Shown piece by piece: positions 7,138 to 12,327 of a stretch of 12,327 nucleotides of DNA. Location of the stretch: positions 1-12,327 of the forward strand of contig JAAEES010000014.1 of assembly GCA_013415575.1 (NCBI GenBank), in the 5' to 3' direction. Position 1 is the first letter of the stretch, and every line of letters starts with the position of its first letter. Made by a program: the position numbers and the translations under genes. This DNA is from Methanomicrobiales archaeon (GTDB lineage: Archaea > Halobacteriota > Methanomicrobia > Methanomicrobiales > Methanospirillaceae). The notes beneath the pieces are model-generated. The model saw only the letters and a list, made by a program, of their open reading frames with translations, was not told where the DNA came from and ran no database searches.

Positions 7138-7635
7138 ATGGCTGAACCTGTTGCTTTCACCCGTGTGACGATCGAGAAGCCCGATGGAATGAATGTGATC
7201 CTTGGGCAGTCCCACTTCATCAAGACCGTGGAAGACCTGTACGAGGCGGTGGCAGGCGCCGTTCCGGGTGCGAAATTCGGCCTGGCCTTCTGCGAGGCAT
7301 CGGCCGACCGGCTGGTGCGGGTCGAGGGGACCGATGACGAACTCAAAGACCTTGCAGCGAAGAACGCTCTCGCCATCGGCGCCGGACATTCTTTCATCAT
7401 CTTCCTCCGCGAGTGCTACCCGATCAATATACTGAATACGGTAAAGAACGTCCAGGAGGTCTGCACCGTCTTCTGCGCCACGGCAAACCCGGTCGATGTG
7501 ATCATCGCCGAATCTGTCCCTGGCCGTGGGATCATGGGGGTCATCGACGGTTTCTCACCGGTGGGAGTGGAAGGGCCGGAGGATGTAAAACACCGGACCG
7601 GCCTGCTGCGGGAGTTCGGGTACAAGCTGGGGTGA
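7138..7635 (+). CDS. Adenosine-specific kinase (DUF355 family), 165 aa
   Basis: The protein belongs to the small archaeal family (Pfam Adenosine_kin, formerly DUF355) annotated as adenosine-specific kinase, expected to act on adenosine in the cytosol. It matches along its whole length: LGQSHFIKTVEDLYEA at 22-37, GLAFCEASADRLVR near 48-61, GAGHSFIIFLRECYPINILN at 81-100, VCTVFCATANPV at 108-119, GRGIMGVIDG at 129-138, and LLREFGYKLG at the C-terminus. The usual length is about 160 residues, so the gene is intact. The ATG at 7138 follows a TATA box at near-leaderless spacing and has no strong ribosome site. The gene converges with the lipoprotein gene, their stop codons about 40 bases apart. 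The family is certain; the enzymatic activity rests on family annotation. Confidence 0.93.
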   Translation: MAEPVAFTRVTIEKPDGMNVILGQSHFIKTVEDLYEAVAGAVPGAKFGLAFCEASADRLVRVEGTDDELKDLAAKNALAIGAGHSFIIFLRECYPINILNTVKNVQEVCTVFCATANPVDVIIAESVPGRGIMGVIDGFSPVGVEGPEDVKHRTGLLREFGYKLG

Positions 7636-7667
7636 AACGGTCCCCTCTTCATCATTCGGGAACCGGG

Positions 7668-7673
7668 AAAAAA
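7668..7673 (-). terminator. T6 tract after the lipoprotein gene
   Basis: Read on the minus strand, six T's begin 3 bases past the TAA of the lipoprotein gene, in the short gap between two convergent genes. This fits archaeal T-tract termination. No strong hairpin is needed or seen. Confidence 0.35.
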
Positions 7674-7676
7674 TGG

Positions 7677-8096
7677 TTACTGCTCTATCTGTACCTGCCG
7701 GCTCGCCATGTCCATGATCATGCCATCTTTCTCGATGGTGACATTAACGAAGTAGGTGCCGGCATCGAGCCCGGCACAGTGGGAACAGGCGGGGAGCCGG
7801 AACTCTTCGGAAAACTGGGTTGTCCCCGGTGAGAGGTTTGCCGCGATCTCGCGGGTGAGCCGGTAGTTGCCGTACCGGTCCTCGATACCCTCGATCTTCA
7901 GCAGGGTATTGTCAAGTTTCCCTGAGGAGGTGACATCGATGGAGATCTTCATCACTTCATTCGAGTGGTACAGGTCCTTGTCAGTGGTGACCGACAGGAT
8001 GTCTGCCCGGGCGGTACCGGAAGAAAGGCATCCGACGGCAGCAACCGCAACCACCACCAGGATGGCAGCAGCAACGATCAGGAGATCCCTTCGCAT
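7677..8096 (-). CDS. Probable secreted lipoprotein of unknown function, 139 aa
   Basis: I do not recognise a named family. From the ATG at 8096 the protein begins MRRD, then a hydrophobic stretch (5-22) ending in a lipobox-like Ala-Val-Gly-Cys with Cys23. This suggests export and lipid anchoring on the outer face of the membrane. The mature part alternates polar and hydrophobic residues in a way that suggests a beta-sandwich, Ig-like domain (DILSVTTDKDLYHSNEVMKI; later TYFVNVTIEKDG). A CSHC motif at 104-107 could form a disulfide or bind metal. The open frame extends upstream to 8375, but those residues look non-coding and would bury the signal peptide. CATATG at 8119-8124 lies 23 bases before the ATG, as for a leaderless transcript. 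Export is fairly likely; function is unknown. Confidence 0.75.
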   Translation of the reverse strand: MRRDLLIVAAAILVVVAVAAVGCLSSGTARADILSVTTDKDLYHSNEVMKISIDVTSSGKLDNTLLKIEGIEDRYGNYRLTREIAANLSPGTTQFSEEFRLPACSHCAGLDAGTYFVNVTIEKDGMIMDMASRQVQIEQ

Positions 8097-8191
8097 AAAG
8101 AGTGTTTTCAGCTGGATCCATATGAGACCATTGGTTGATGTGTCCTTTCCGGCACCCCTTGACTGTCTGGTGGATGGCAACGGGCTGGCAG

Positions 8192-8198
8192 AAAAAAA
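8192..8198 (-). terminator. Isolated T7 tract downstream of msrA
   Basis: On the minus strand this is seven T's about 180 bases past the msrA stop and about 95 bases before the lipoprotein start. It could end the msrA transcript. The surrounding 283-base gap (8097-8379) otherwise shows no gene or RNA that I can identify. Confidence 0.2.
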
Positions 8199-8379
8199 TG
8201 ATTCGGGGAGGTGGTCCTGACCGGAAGGCTGCGAAGGAAGGTGGAAAAGTAACGGAGGGCCGATATGGTGAAGGATGCGGGAAATCAGGTATGAGTCATC
8301 TGAACCAGGCATGGCCGGGGTGGCCTTCCATGCCCGGACCAAGGAGGATAGCTCTTTCGCACCCTGCCGGACCATGGGT

Positions 8380-8934
8380 TCATTCCCAGTACTTCACCGT
8401 GGCGGTATAGCTCCGGCCGCATTTCTCGTAGAATTGCTGGTGGTGCTCTTCGGCCTTCCAGAACCGGGCTGCCGGAACGATAACGGTGACGATCTGCGCT
8501 CCATGATACCTCCCTGAGGCCTGCAGCCGGTCCCGTGATTCCTCGGCGCTGTGTTTCTGCTCTTCTGATGAATAAAAAATCATGGACCGTTCATATGGCT
8601 CTTCAGCGGGCTGTGCGGGATTGTGGATCTCCCAGAACAGGTTGAGCAGCTGGTCATAGGTGACCACCGCAGGATCGAAGGCGATCCGGACCGCACAGGT
8701 GTAGCCGGTAGTCCCGGAGCAGACCTGTTCGTAGTCCGGGTCCGGTGATGTTCCCCCGGTGTATCCCACCTCGGTTGCGACAACGCCGTCGAGTCTCCTG
8801 AACGCGGCCTCGACGTCCCAAAAGCAGCCGGCAGCGAACGTGGCTATCTCCAGGCCGGGAGTGGGTTCCATGGTGGTGTATCCCATCTTGAATGTGAAGG
8901 AGGTTCCGGTTTCAGACCTGACTTCTCCCGGCAT
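8380..8934 (-). CDS. msrA: Peptide-methionine (S)-S-oxide reductase MsrA, divergent active site, 184 aa
   Basis: MsrA enzymes reduce methionine-S-sulfoxide in proteins with a nucleophilic Cys. Here the signature ATFAAGCFWDVEAAFRRLDG is present with Cys37, followed by GYTGG (57-61), DYEQVCSG (67-74) and LLNLFWEIHNPAQ (96-108), so the family is clear. Two expected features are altered. The Gly-His-Ala-Glu motif that carries catalytic Glu94 in E. coli reads Gly-Tyr-Thr-Cys, placing Cys80 at the Glu position. The loop normally reading RQGNDxGTQYRS is shortened to EEPYERS, removing the Asp equivalent to E. coli Asp129. Another Cys, at 172 (EKCG), may resolve the sulfenic acid. Starts at Met17 or Met22 are possible; Met22 would give a more typical N-terminus. 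The gene is divergent from the M24 peptidase. It may be active by a modified mechanism or have a changed substrate. Confidence 0.9.
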   Translation of the reverse strand: MPGEVRSETGTSFTFKMGYTTMEPTPGLEIATFAAGCFWDVEAAFRRLDGVVATEVGYTGGTSPDPDYEQVCSGTTGYTCAVRIAFDPAVVTYDQLLNLFWEIHNPAQPAEEPYERSMIFYSSEEQKHSAEESRDRLQASGRYHGAQIVTVIVPAARFWKAEEHHQQFYEKCGRSYTATVKYWE

Positions 8935-8953
8935 TCACCACCCCGGACGTACC

Positions 8954-8963
8954 CGTAAATACG
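8954..8963. promoter_or_regulatory. Possible shared bidirectional TATA element
   Basis: In the 51-base gap between divergent msrA and the M24 peptidase gene, the element CGTAAATACG is nearly its own reverse complement (CGTATTTACG). It is about 20 bases from the msrA ATG on one side and about 23 bases from the peptidase ATG on the other. Both fit near-leaderless transcripts. A second AT-rich element, CTATAC at 8972-8977, is too close to either start to be a TATA box for a full-length message. Confidence 0.35.
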
Positions 8964-8985
8964 ATCGCCGCCTATACAGGGAGGT

Positions 8986-10179
8986 ATGCACGCCAGGGTC
9001 CCGCCTGATGAACTTGAAGAACGAATGCGCCGGTTCATCACCCGGATGGATGCCGATAACAGCAGATGGGAGTGCGCTGCCCTGTTCGGGAGAATTAATC
9101 TCTATTATTTCACCGGGACGATGCAGGACGGGATGCTGCTCATTCCCCGTGATGGTGATGCCGTTCTCTGGGTACGCAGGAGCTATGAACGGGCGCTCGA
9201 TGAATCATCATTTCCCCGGATCGAACCGATGAACAGCTACCGGGATGCCGCACAGGGTACACGAAACCTCCCGGACACCGTCTACCTCGAAACGGAACTG
9301 GTTCCCCTTGCGCTGTTCAGGAGACTACAGAAACATTTTCCGTTTTCCCGGTTCAGGCCCCTCGATCTGCAGGTATCAAAGGTCCGGGCCGTGAAAAGCG
9401 CCTATGAATTGTCACGCATGGAACAGGCCGGGAGAATCCATGAGCGGGTGCTCGAGGAATGTGTCCCCCTGATCCTCACCGAGGGAATGAGCGAGGCTGA
9501 GTTCGGGAGTTCGGTCTATTCGGTCATGGTCCGGGAAGGGCATCAGGGGATCGTCCGCTTCGGCGGGATGGGGATCGAGATCGAGGTGGGGCAGCTCGGG
9601 TTTGGCGAGAGCTCGCTCTATCCGACCAGTTTCGACGGGCCTGGCGGGTGTTACGGCCTTGGTCCGGCAGCACCAGTTCTCGGGAGCCGGGAGCGGAAGC
9701 TCGCGAACGGCGACCTGGTATTCATCGACAATGCCTGCGGTGTCGAAGGCTACCAGACCGACAAGACCATGACCTACATGTTTGGGAGCCCGGTCCCGGA
9801 CAACGCCATCGCGATCCACCACCAGTGTGTTGACCTTCAGAACGAGATGGCCGCTCTCCTGAAACCGGGAACGGTGCCGTCGGAGATCTATTTCGGCATC
9901 ATGGAACGTCTCAGTCCCGGACTGCAGGAGAATTTCATGGGGTACGGTGCCCGTAAGGCACAGTTCCTCGGCCACGGGGTCGGACTGCTGGTTGATGAAA
10001 TACCGGTGATTGCCCGGGGCTTTGATGAGCCGCTGCAGGAGGGAATGACCATCGCCCTCGAACCAAAATACGGCGTCAGGGGTGTCGGCATGGTGGGAAT
10101 CGAGAACACGTTCGTGGTCACCCCGGGGGGCGGCAGGAGCATCACCGGAACGAGTCCCGGGTTGATCCCGGTCTGGTGA
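8986..10179 (+). CDS. M24-family metallopeptidase (Xaa-Pro aminopeptidase/prolidase type), 397 aa
   Basis: This is a cytosolic pita-bread-fold metallopeptidase that probably removes an N-terminal residue next to proline or cleaves Xaa-Pro dipeptides. The N-terminal domain (about 10-130) is of the creatinase type (LFGRINLYYFTGTMQDGMLL). The catalytic domain carries all five metal ligands: Asp248 (FIDNACG), Asp259 (GYQTDKTMTY), His330 (LGHGVGL), Glu359 (ALEPKYG) and Glu373 (GIENTFVV). The His common after the GHG motif (VHE) is Asp337 here (VDEIP), a variation I also associate with related anaerobe proteins. The ATG at 8986 is preceded immediately by AGGGAGGT, too close for normal use as a ribosome site; the TATA spacing instead suggests a near-leaderless message. 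No other start upstream is reasonable. The family is certain, the exact substrate is not. Confidence 0.9.
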   Translation: MHARVPPDELEERMRRFITRMDADNSRWECAALFGRINLYYFTGTMQDGMLLIPRDGDAVLWVRRSYERALDESSFPRIEPMNSYRDAAQGTRNLPDTVYLETELVPLALFRRLQKHFPFSRFRPLDLQVSKVRAVKSAYELSRMEQAGRIHERVLEECVPLILTEGMSEAEFGSSVYSVMVREGHQGIVRFGGMGIEIEVGQLGFGESSLYPTSFDGPGGCYGLGPAAPVLGSRERKLANGDLVFIDNACGVEGYQTDKTMTYMFGSPVPDNAIAIHHQCVDLQNEMAALLKPGTVPSEIYFGIMERLSPGLQENFMGYGARKAQFLGHGVGLLVDEIPVIARGFDEPLQEGMTIALEPKYGVRGVGMVGIENTFVVTPGGGRSITGTSPGLIPVW

Positions 10180-10283
10180 CGAGGAAGGAAGAGGTCCTGA
10201 GGATATGGGAATACCCGCATCCAGAATGGTACGGATTCCCGTGGTGCCATTCCGCTGCCGGCCGATCACTCTTTCCCGGGCCG

Positions 10284-10333
10284 AATAAAAAAATTGAAAG
10301 TTCATTGCGTTCAAAAGAACTACCAGCGGAGGT
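10284..10333 (+). promoter_or_regulatory. Probable promoter and ribosome site of the homospermidine operon
   Basis: AATAAAAAAATTG at 10284-10296 is the clearest AT-rich island between the peptidase stop (10179) and homospermidine synthase. A start about 25 bases downstream would give a short leader containing GGAGGT at 10328-10333, 4 bases before the TTG at 10338. This arrangement argues that the synthase starts at 10338 and has its own promoter. Confidence 0.5.
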
Positions 10334-10337
10334 TAGG

Positions 10338-11780
10338 TTGGAGTTCAGGAACAGGGTGCTCATCATCGGTTATGGTTCTGTCTCGAAATGCACCCTCCCC
10401 ATCCTGCTGAAGCATATCTCCATTCCGTTCGGCAACATCACTATTATCGATATCGAGGACAAAGCGCATGAGCTTGCGGCCTGGACAGCGCGGGGGATCA
10501 GGTTCTTCCAGCGCAGGGTCACGCCGGAAAACCTCGACCGGGTGCTCTCTGATTACGTCGGGCCGGGAGGCCTGCTGATCGATCTCTCCTGGAATATCGA
10601 CTGCTGCGAGATCCTCCGGTGGTGCCACGAGCATGATGTCCTGTACGTGAACACGTCCGTTGAGATCTGGGATCCGGAAGCCGGGCTGTTTACCGCGAGT
10701 CCGTATGAGAAATCACTCTACTACCGGCAGATAAAGCTCCGGGAGCTCTCCCTGGACTGGAATGATGCTCCCAGCTGTGTCGTCGATCATGGGGCAAACC
10801 CCGGGCTCATCTCGCATTTCGCCAGGCAGGGTCTGGTGGACATCGCGAACCGGATGATCGCCGACGGGATTGCACCGGACCCGGACCTCCTGGACCAGCT
10901 GATCCGGGACCGGGACATTGCACGGCTGGCCATGGAGACCGGGGTGAAGGTCATCCACTGCTCCGAACGTGATACGCAGATTTCCCGGGTGCCGAAGCAG
11001 CTGGACGAGTTTGTCGGGACCTGGAGCATCGTCGGTTTACGGGAGGAAGGGATCGCCCCGGCAGAGCTCGGCTGGGGGACTCATGAGAAGGAGCTGCCCG
11101 CACTGGCACAGGTCCCCGCTGTCGGACCGAAGAACGAGATCGTGCTTCCCCGGATGGGCATCAACACCTGGGTCCATTCCTGGATTCCCCACCAGGAGAT
11201 CGTGGGCATGGTCATCCGGCACGGCGAATCGTTCGGAATATCTGACCGGTGGACGGTGTGGAAGGACGGAAAAGCAATCTTTCGGCCGACAGTCCACTAT
11301 GCCTACATGCCCTGTGATGCGACCTGTGCATCGCTGCACGAACTGCGGGGCAGGAATTATGATTTGCAGCCCAGGCTGCGGATCATGAACGATTCAGAGA
11401 TCGTATCGGGGGCCGACATCATCGGGGCGCTGCTGATGGGACACCCGTACAACGCATGGTGGACCGGCAGCATTCTTACGATAGAACAGGCGAGGCATCT
11501 TGCCCCCGGACAGAACGCAACCACGATCCAGGTCGCTATCGGAGTGGTGAGCGCCGTTATCTGGATGATTCAACACCCGAGGCAGGGTCTCTGTCTTCCC
11601 GATGACATCCCCCACGAGTTTGTCCTGGACATCGCAAAGCCCTACCTGGGGGAATTCTATTCCGCTCCGGCTGACTGGACGCCCCTGAAAAACCGGGAGG
11701 TGTACTTCAGGGAGAATCCCGAAAACGAGTACGACCAGGAAGATCCCTGGCAATTCAAAAATTTCTTATTTGTGCAGTGA
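10338..11780 (+). CDS. hss: Homospermidine synthase, 480 aa (TTG start)
   Basis: The enzyme (EC 2.5.1.44) uses NAD+ to condense two putrescines, or putrescine with spermidine, into sym-homospermidine, a cytosolic polyamine. The N-terminal Rossmann motif reads VLIIGYGSVSKCTLPILL (residues 7-24). Further family landmarks are DHGANPGLISHF near 150-161, LGWGTHEKELP near 244-254, the region from GINTWVHSW through VHYAYMPCD, and a long C-terminal block including GHPYNAWWTGS. The chosen TTG is preceded by GGAGGT and gives 480 residues, close to the roughly 470-480 usual for the family. The frame is open back to a GTG at 10176 that overlaps the peptidase stop, but the extra 54 residues contain the AT-rich promoter-like sequence and resemble no conserved N-terminus. 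The PLP decarboxylase that would supply putrescine follows 32 bases downstream, so the two form an operon. Confidence 0.93.
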   Translation: MEFRNRVLIIGYGSVSKCTLPILLKHISIPFGNITIIDIEDKAHELAAWTARGIRFFQRRVTPENLDRVLSDYVGPGGLLIDLSWNIDCCEILRWCHEHDVLYVNTSVEIWDPEAGLFTASPYEKSLYYRQIKLRELSLDWNDAPSCVVDHGANPGLISHFARQGLVDIANRMIADGIAPDPDLLDQLIRDRDIARLAMETGVKVIHCSERDTQISRVPKQLDEFVGTWSIVGLREEGIAPAELGWGTHEKELPALAQVPAVGPKNEIVLPRMGINTWVHSWIPHQEIVGMVIRHGESFGISDRWTVWKDGKAIFRPTVHYAYMPCDATCASLHELRGRNYDLQPRLRIMNDSEIVSGADIIGALLMGHPYNAWWTGSILTIEQARHLAPGQNATTIQVAIGVVSAVIWMIQHPRQGLCLPDDIPHEFVLDIAKPYLGEFYSAPADWTPLKNREVYFRENPENEYDQEDPWQFKNFLFVQ

Positions 11781-11798
11781 GTCACTGAGATAAGACAT

Positions 11799-11812
11799 AG
11801 GGTGGAGGGCAA
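11799..11812 (+). promoter_or_regulatory. Ribosome site of the decarboxylase gene
   Basis: The strong purine-rich GGGTGGAGGGCAAA directly precedes the ATG at 11813. The 32-base gap after the synthase stop shows no promoter-like AT element of its own, supporting co-transcription. Confidence 0.55.
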
Positions 11813-12327
11813 ATGACCGCGGAGCCACAGAAGAGCGGGACTGAGAATGAGGTCCATCATATCAGCAAGGCCAAGAAGAAACTGCTGCAGAACCTTGCAA
11901 AGGAGCATGGGACTCCCATCTTCGTGATCGACCATGAAAAAATTCGGCAGAACTACCGCGAATTCAAGAAGCTCCTGCCTCACGTCCAGGTCTACTATGC
12001 AGTCAAGGCGAATTCGAATCCTGGTATCGTGAAGACGCTCTTTGATATCGGCTGCAGTTTCGATGTCGCATCCATGCCGGAATTCATGATCGTCTATGAG
12101 AATATCAGGGATATGCCTGATCAGGAACGGCAGGACTGGATTTGGGACAAGATCATTTACGCAAACACCATCAAGCCCATTGAAACCCTCCAGGCCCTCG
12201 ACCAGTACAAGCCCCTGGTCACCTTTGATAACATCGAGGAATTGAAAAAGATCAAACAGCATGCCCCGCATGCCGGCCTGGTGTTGCGGCTGCGGGTCCC
12301 CAATACCGGCTCCATGGTGGAGCTCTC
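11813..12327 (+). CDS. Ornithine-decarboxylase-type (class III fold) PLP enzyme, partial at right edge
   Basis: About 171 residues of the N-terminal part are present. The enzyme has the alanine-racemase-like barrel of the ornithine/diaminopimelate/arginine decarboxylase family. YYAVKANSNPGIVKTL holds the PLP-binding Lys65. FDVASMPEF (near 82-90), IIYANTIKP (near 114-122), VTFDNIEELKKI (near 136-147) and VLRLRVP follow in the expected order. Placed 32 bases after homospermidine synthase, with GGTGGAGGG 4 bases before its ATG, it most probably decarboxylates ornithine to putrescine for the synthase. A segment of about 20 residues between the FDVAS and IIYAN motifs (ENIRDMPDQERQDWIWDK) looks longer than in typical ODCs. 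The substrate-specificity region is outside the window, so lysine or diaminopimelate as substrate cannot be excluded. Confidence 0.88.
   Translation, partial: MTAEPQKSGTENEVHHISKAKKKLLQNLAKEHGTPIFVIDHEKIRQNYREFKKLLPHVQVYYAVKANSNPGIVKTLFDIGCSFDVASMPEFMIVYENIRDMPDQERQDWIWDKIIYANTIKPIETLQALDQYKPLVTFDNIEELKKIKQHAPHAGLVLRLRVPNTGSMVEL

Noticed and set aside
8097..8375. Upstream extension of the lipoprotein frame (93 extra residues)
   Set aside because: It would place a clear signal peptide in the middle of the protein. The extension has low-quality sequence and a poly-Phe spot from a T-tract, and a TATA-like element lies just before the internal ATG.
9412..10314. 300-residue minus-strand open frame over the M24 peptidase gene
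   Set aside because: It is antisense to a gene with all five metal ligands in place. The product resembles no family, and no promoter or ribosome site was found.
11657..12271. 204-residue minus-strand open frame over the end of hss and the decarboxylase
   Set aside because: The plus strand carries the PLP Lys motif and other decarboxylase landmarks in frame across the same bases, so the antisense frame is a shadow.
1..12327. CRISPR arrays, insertion sequences, tRNA or rRNA genes
   Set aside because: No regularly spaced repeats, transposase-like frame, terminal inverted repeats with target duplication, or cloverleaf-like sequence were found when reading both strands. A tRNA scan would be the decisive check.

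Overview
The window is a GC-rich stretch of chromosome from a methanogenic euryarchaeon, most likely of the order Methanomicrobiales. Four things suggest this: the sensor kinase has the N-terminal membrane region and PAS start typical of kinases in that order; there is an archaeal adenosine-specific kinase; gene starts are preceded by archaeal TATA-like boxes at near-leaderless spacing or by GGTGA/GGAGGT ribosome sites; and homospermidine synthase is paired with a decarboxylase. No mobile element, CRISPR array, rRNA or tRNA was seen. Genus and species cannot be read from the window.

Left part (1-4831), all on the minus strand: an ion-transport block. A UPF0114/YqhA-like membrane protein (4283-4831) is followed by a 724-residue cation-chloride cotransporter (1979-4153). 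Its stop codon is embedded in the ribosome site of a Na+,K+-ATPase-like P-type ATPase (1970 to beyond the left edge). The cotransporter keeps the residues expected for K+ and Na+ binding in animal NKCC proteins. The pair looks like a one-operon version of the pump plus Na-K-Cl cotransporter partnership of animal cells.

Middle part (4832-8934): a 350-base gap that may hold a short leader ORF leads into a plus-strand membrane sensor protein (5182-7020). It joins a histidine kinase with an unusual H box to a complete C-terminal GNAT acetyltransferase domain. An adenosine-specific kinase (7138-7635) has its own TATA box. Two minus-strand genes follow: a small probable lipoprotein (7677-8096) and a divergent MsrA (8380-8934) that keeps the catalytic Cys but lacks the usual catalytic Glu and the Gly-Asn-Asp loop.

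Right part (8986-12327), plus strand: an M24-family metallopeptidase divergent from msrA across a 51-base shared promoter region, then homospermidine synthase (probably starting at a TTG at 10338), then an ornithine-decarboxylase-type PLP enzyme cut by the right edge. The last two form a plausible two-gene homospermidine operon: the decarboxylase makes putrescine and the synthase condenses it.

The best candidates for something undescribed are the kinase-GNAT fusion with its altered H box, the NKCC-like transporter coupled to a P-type ATPase, and the active-site-altered MsrA.
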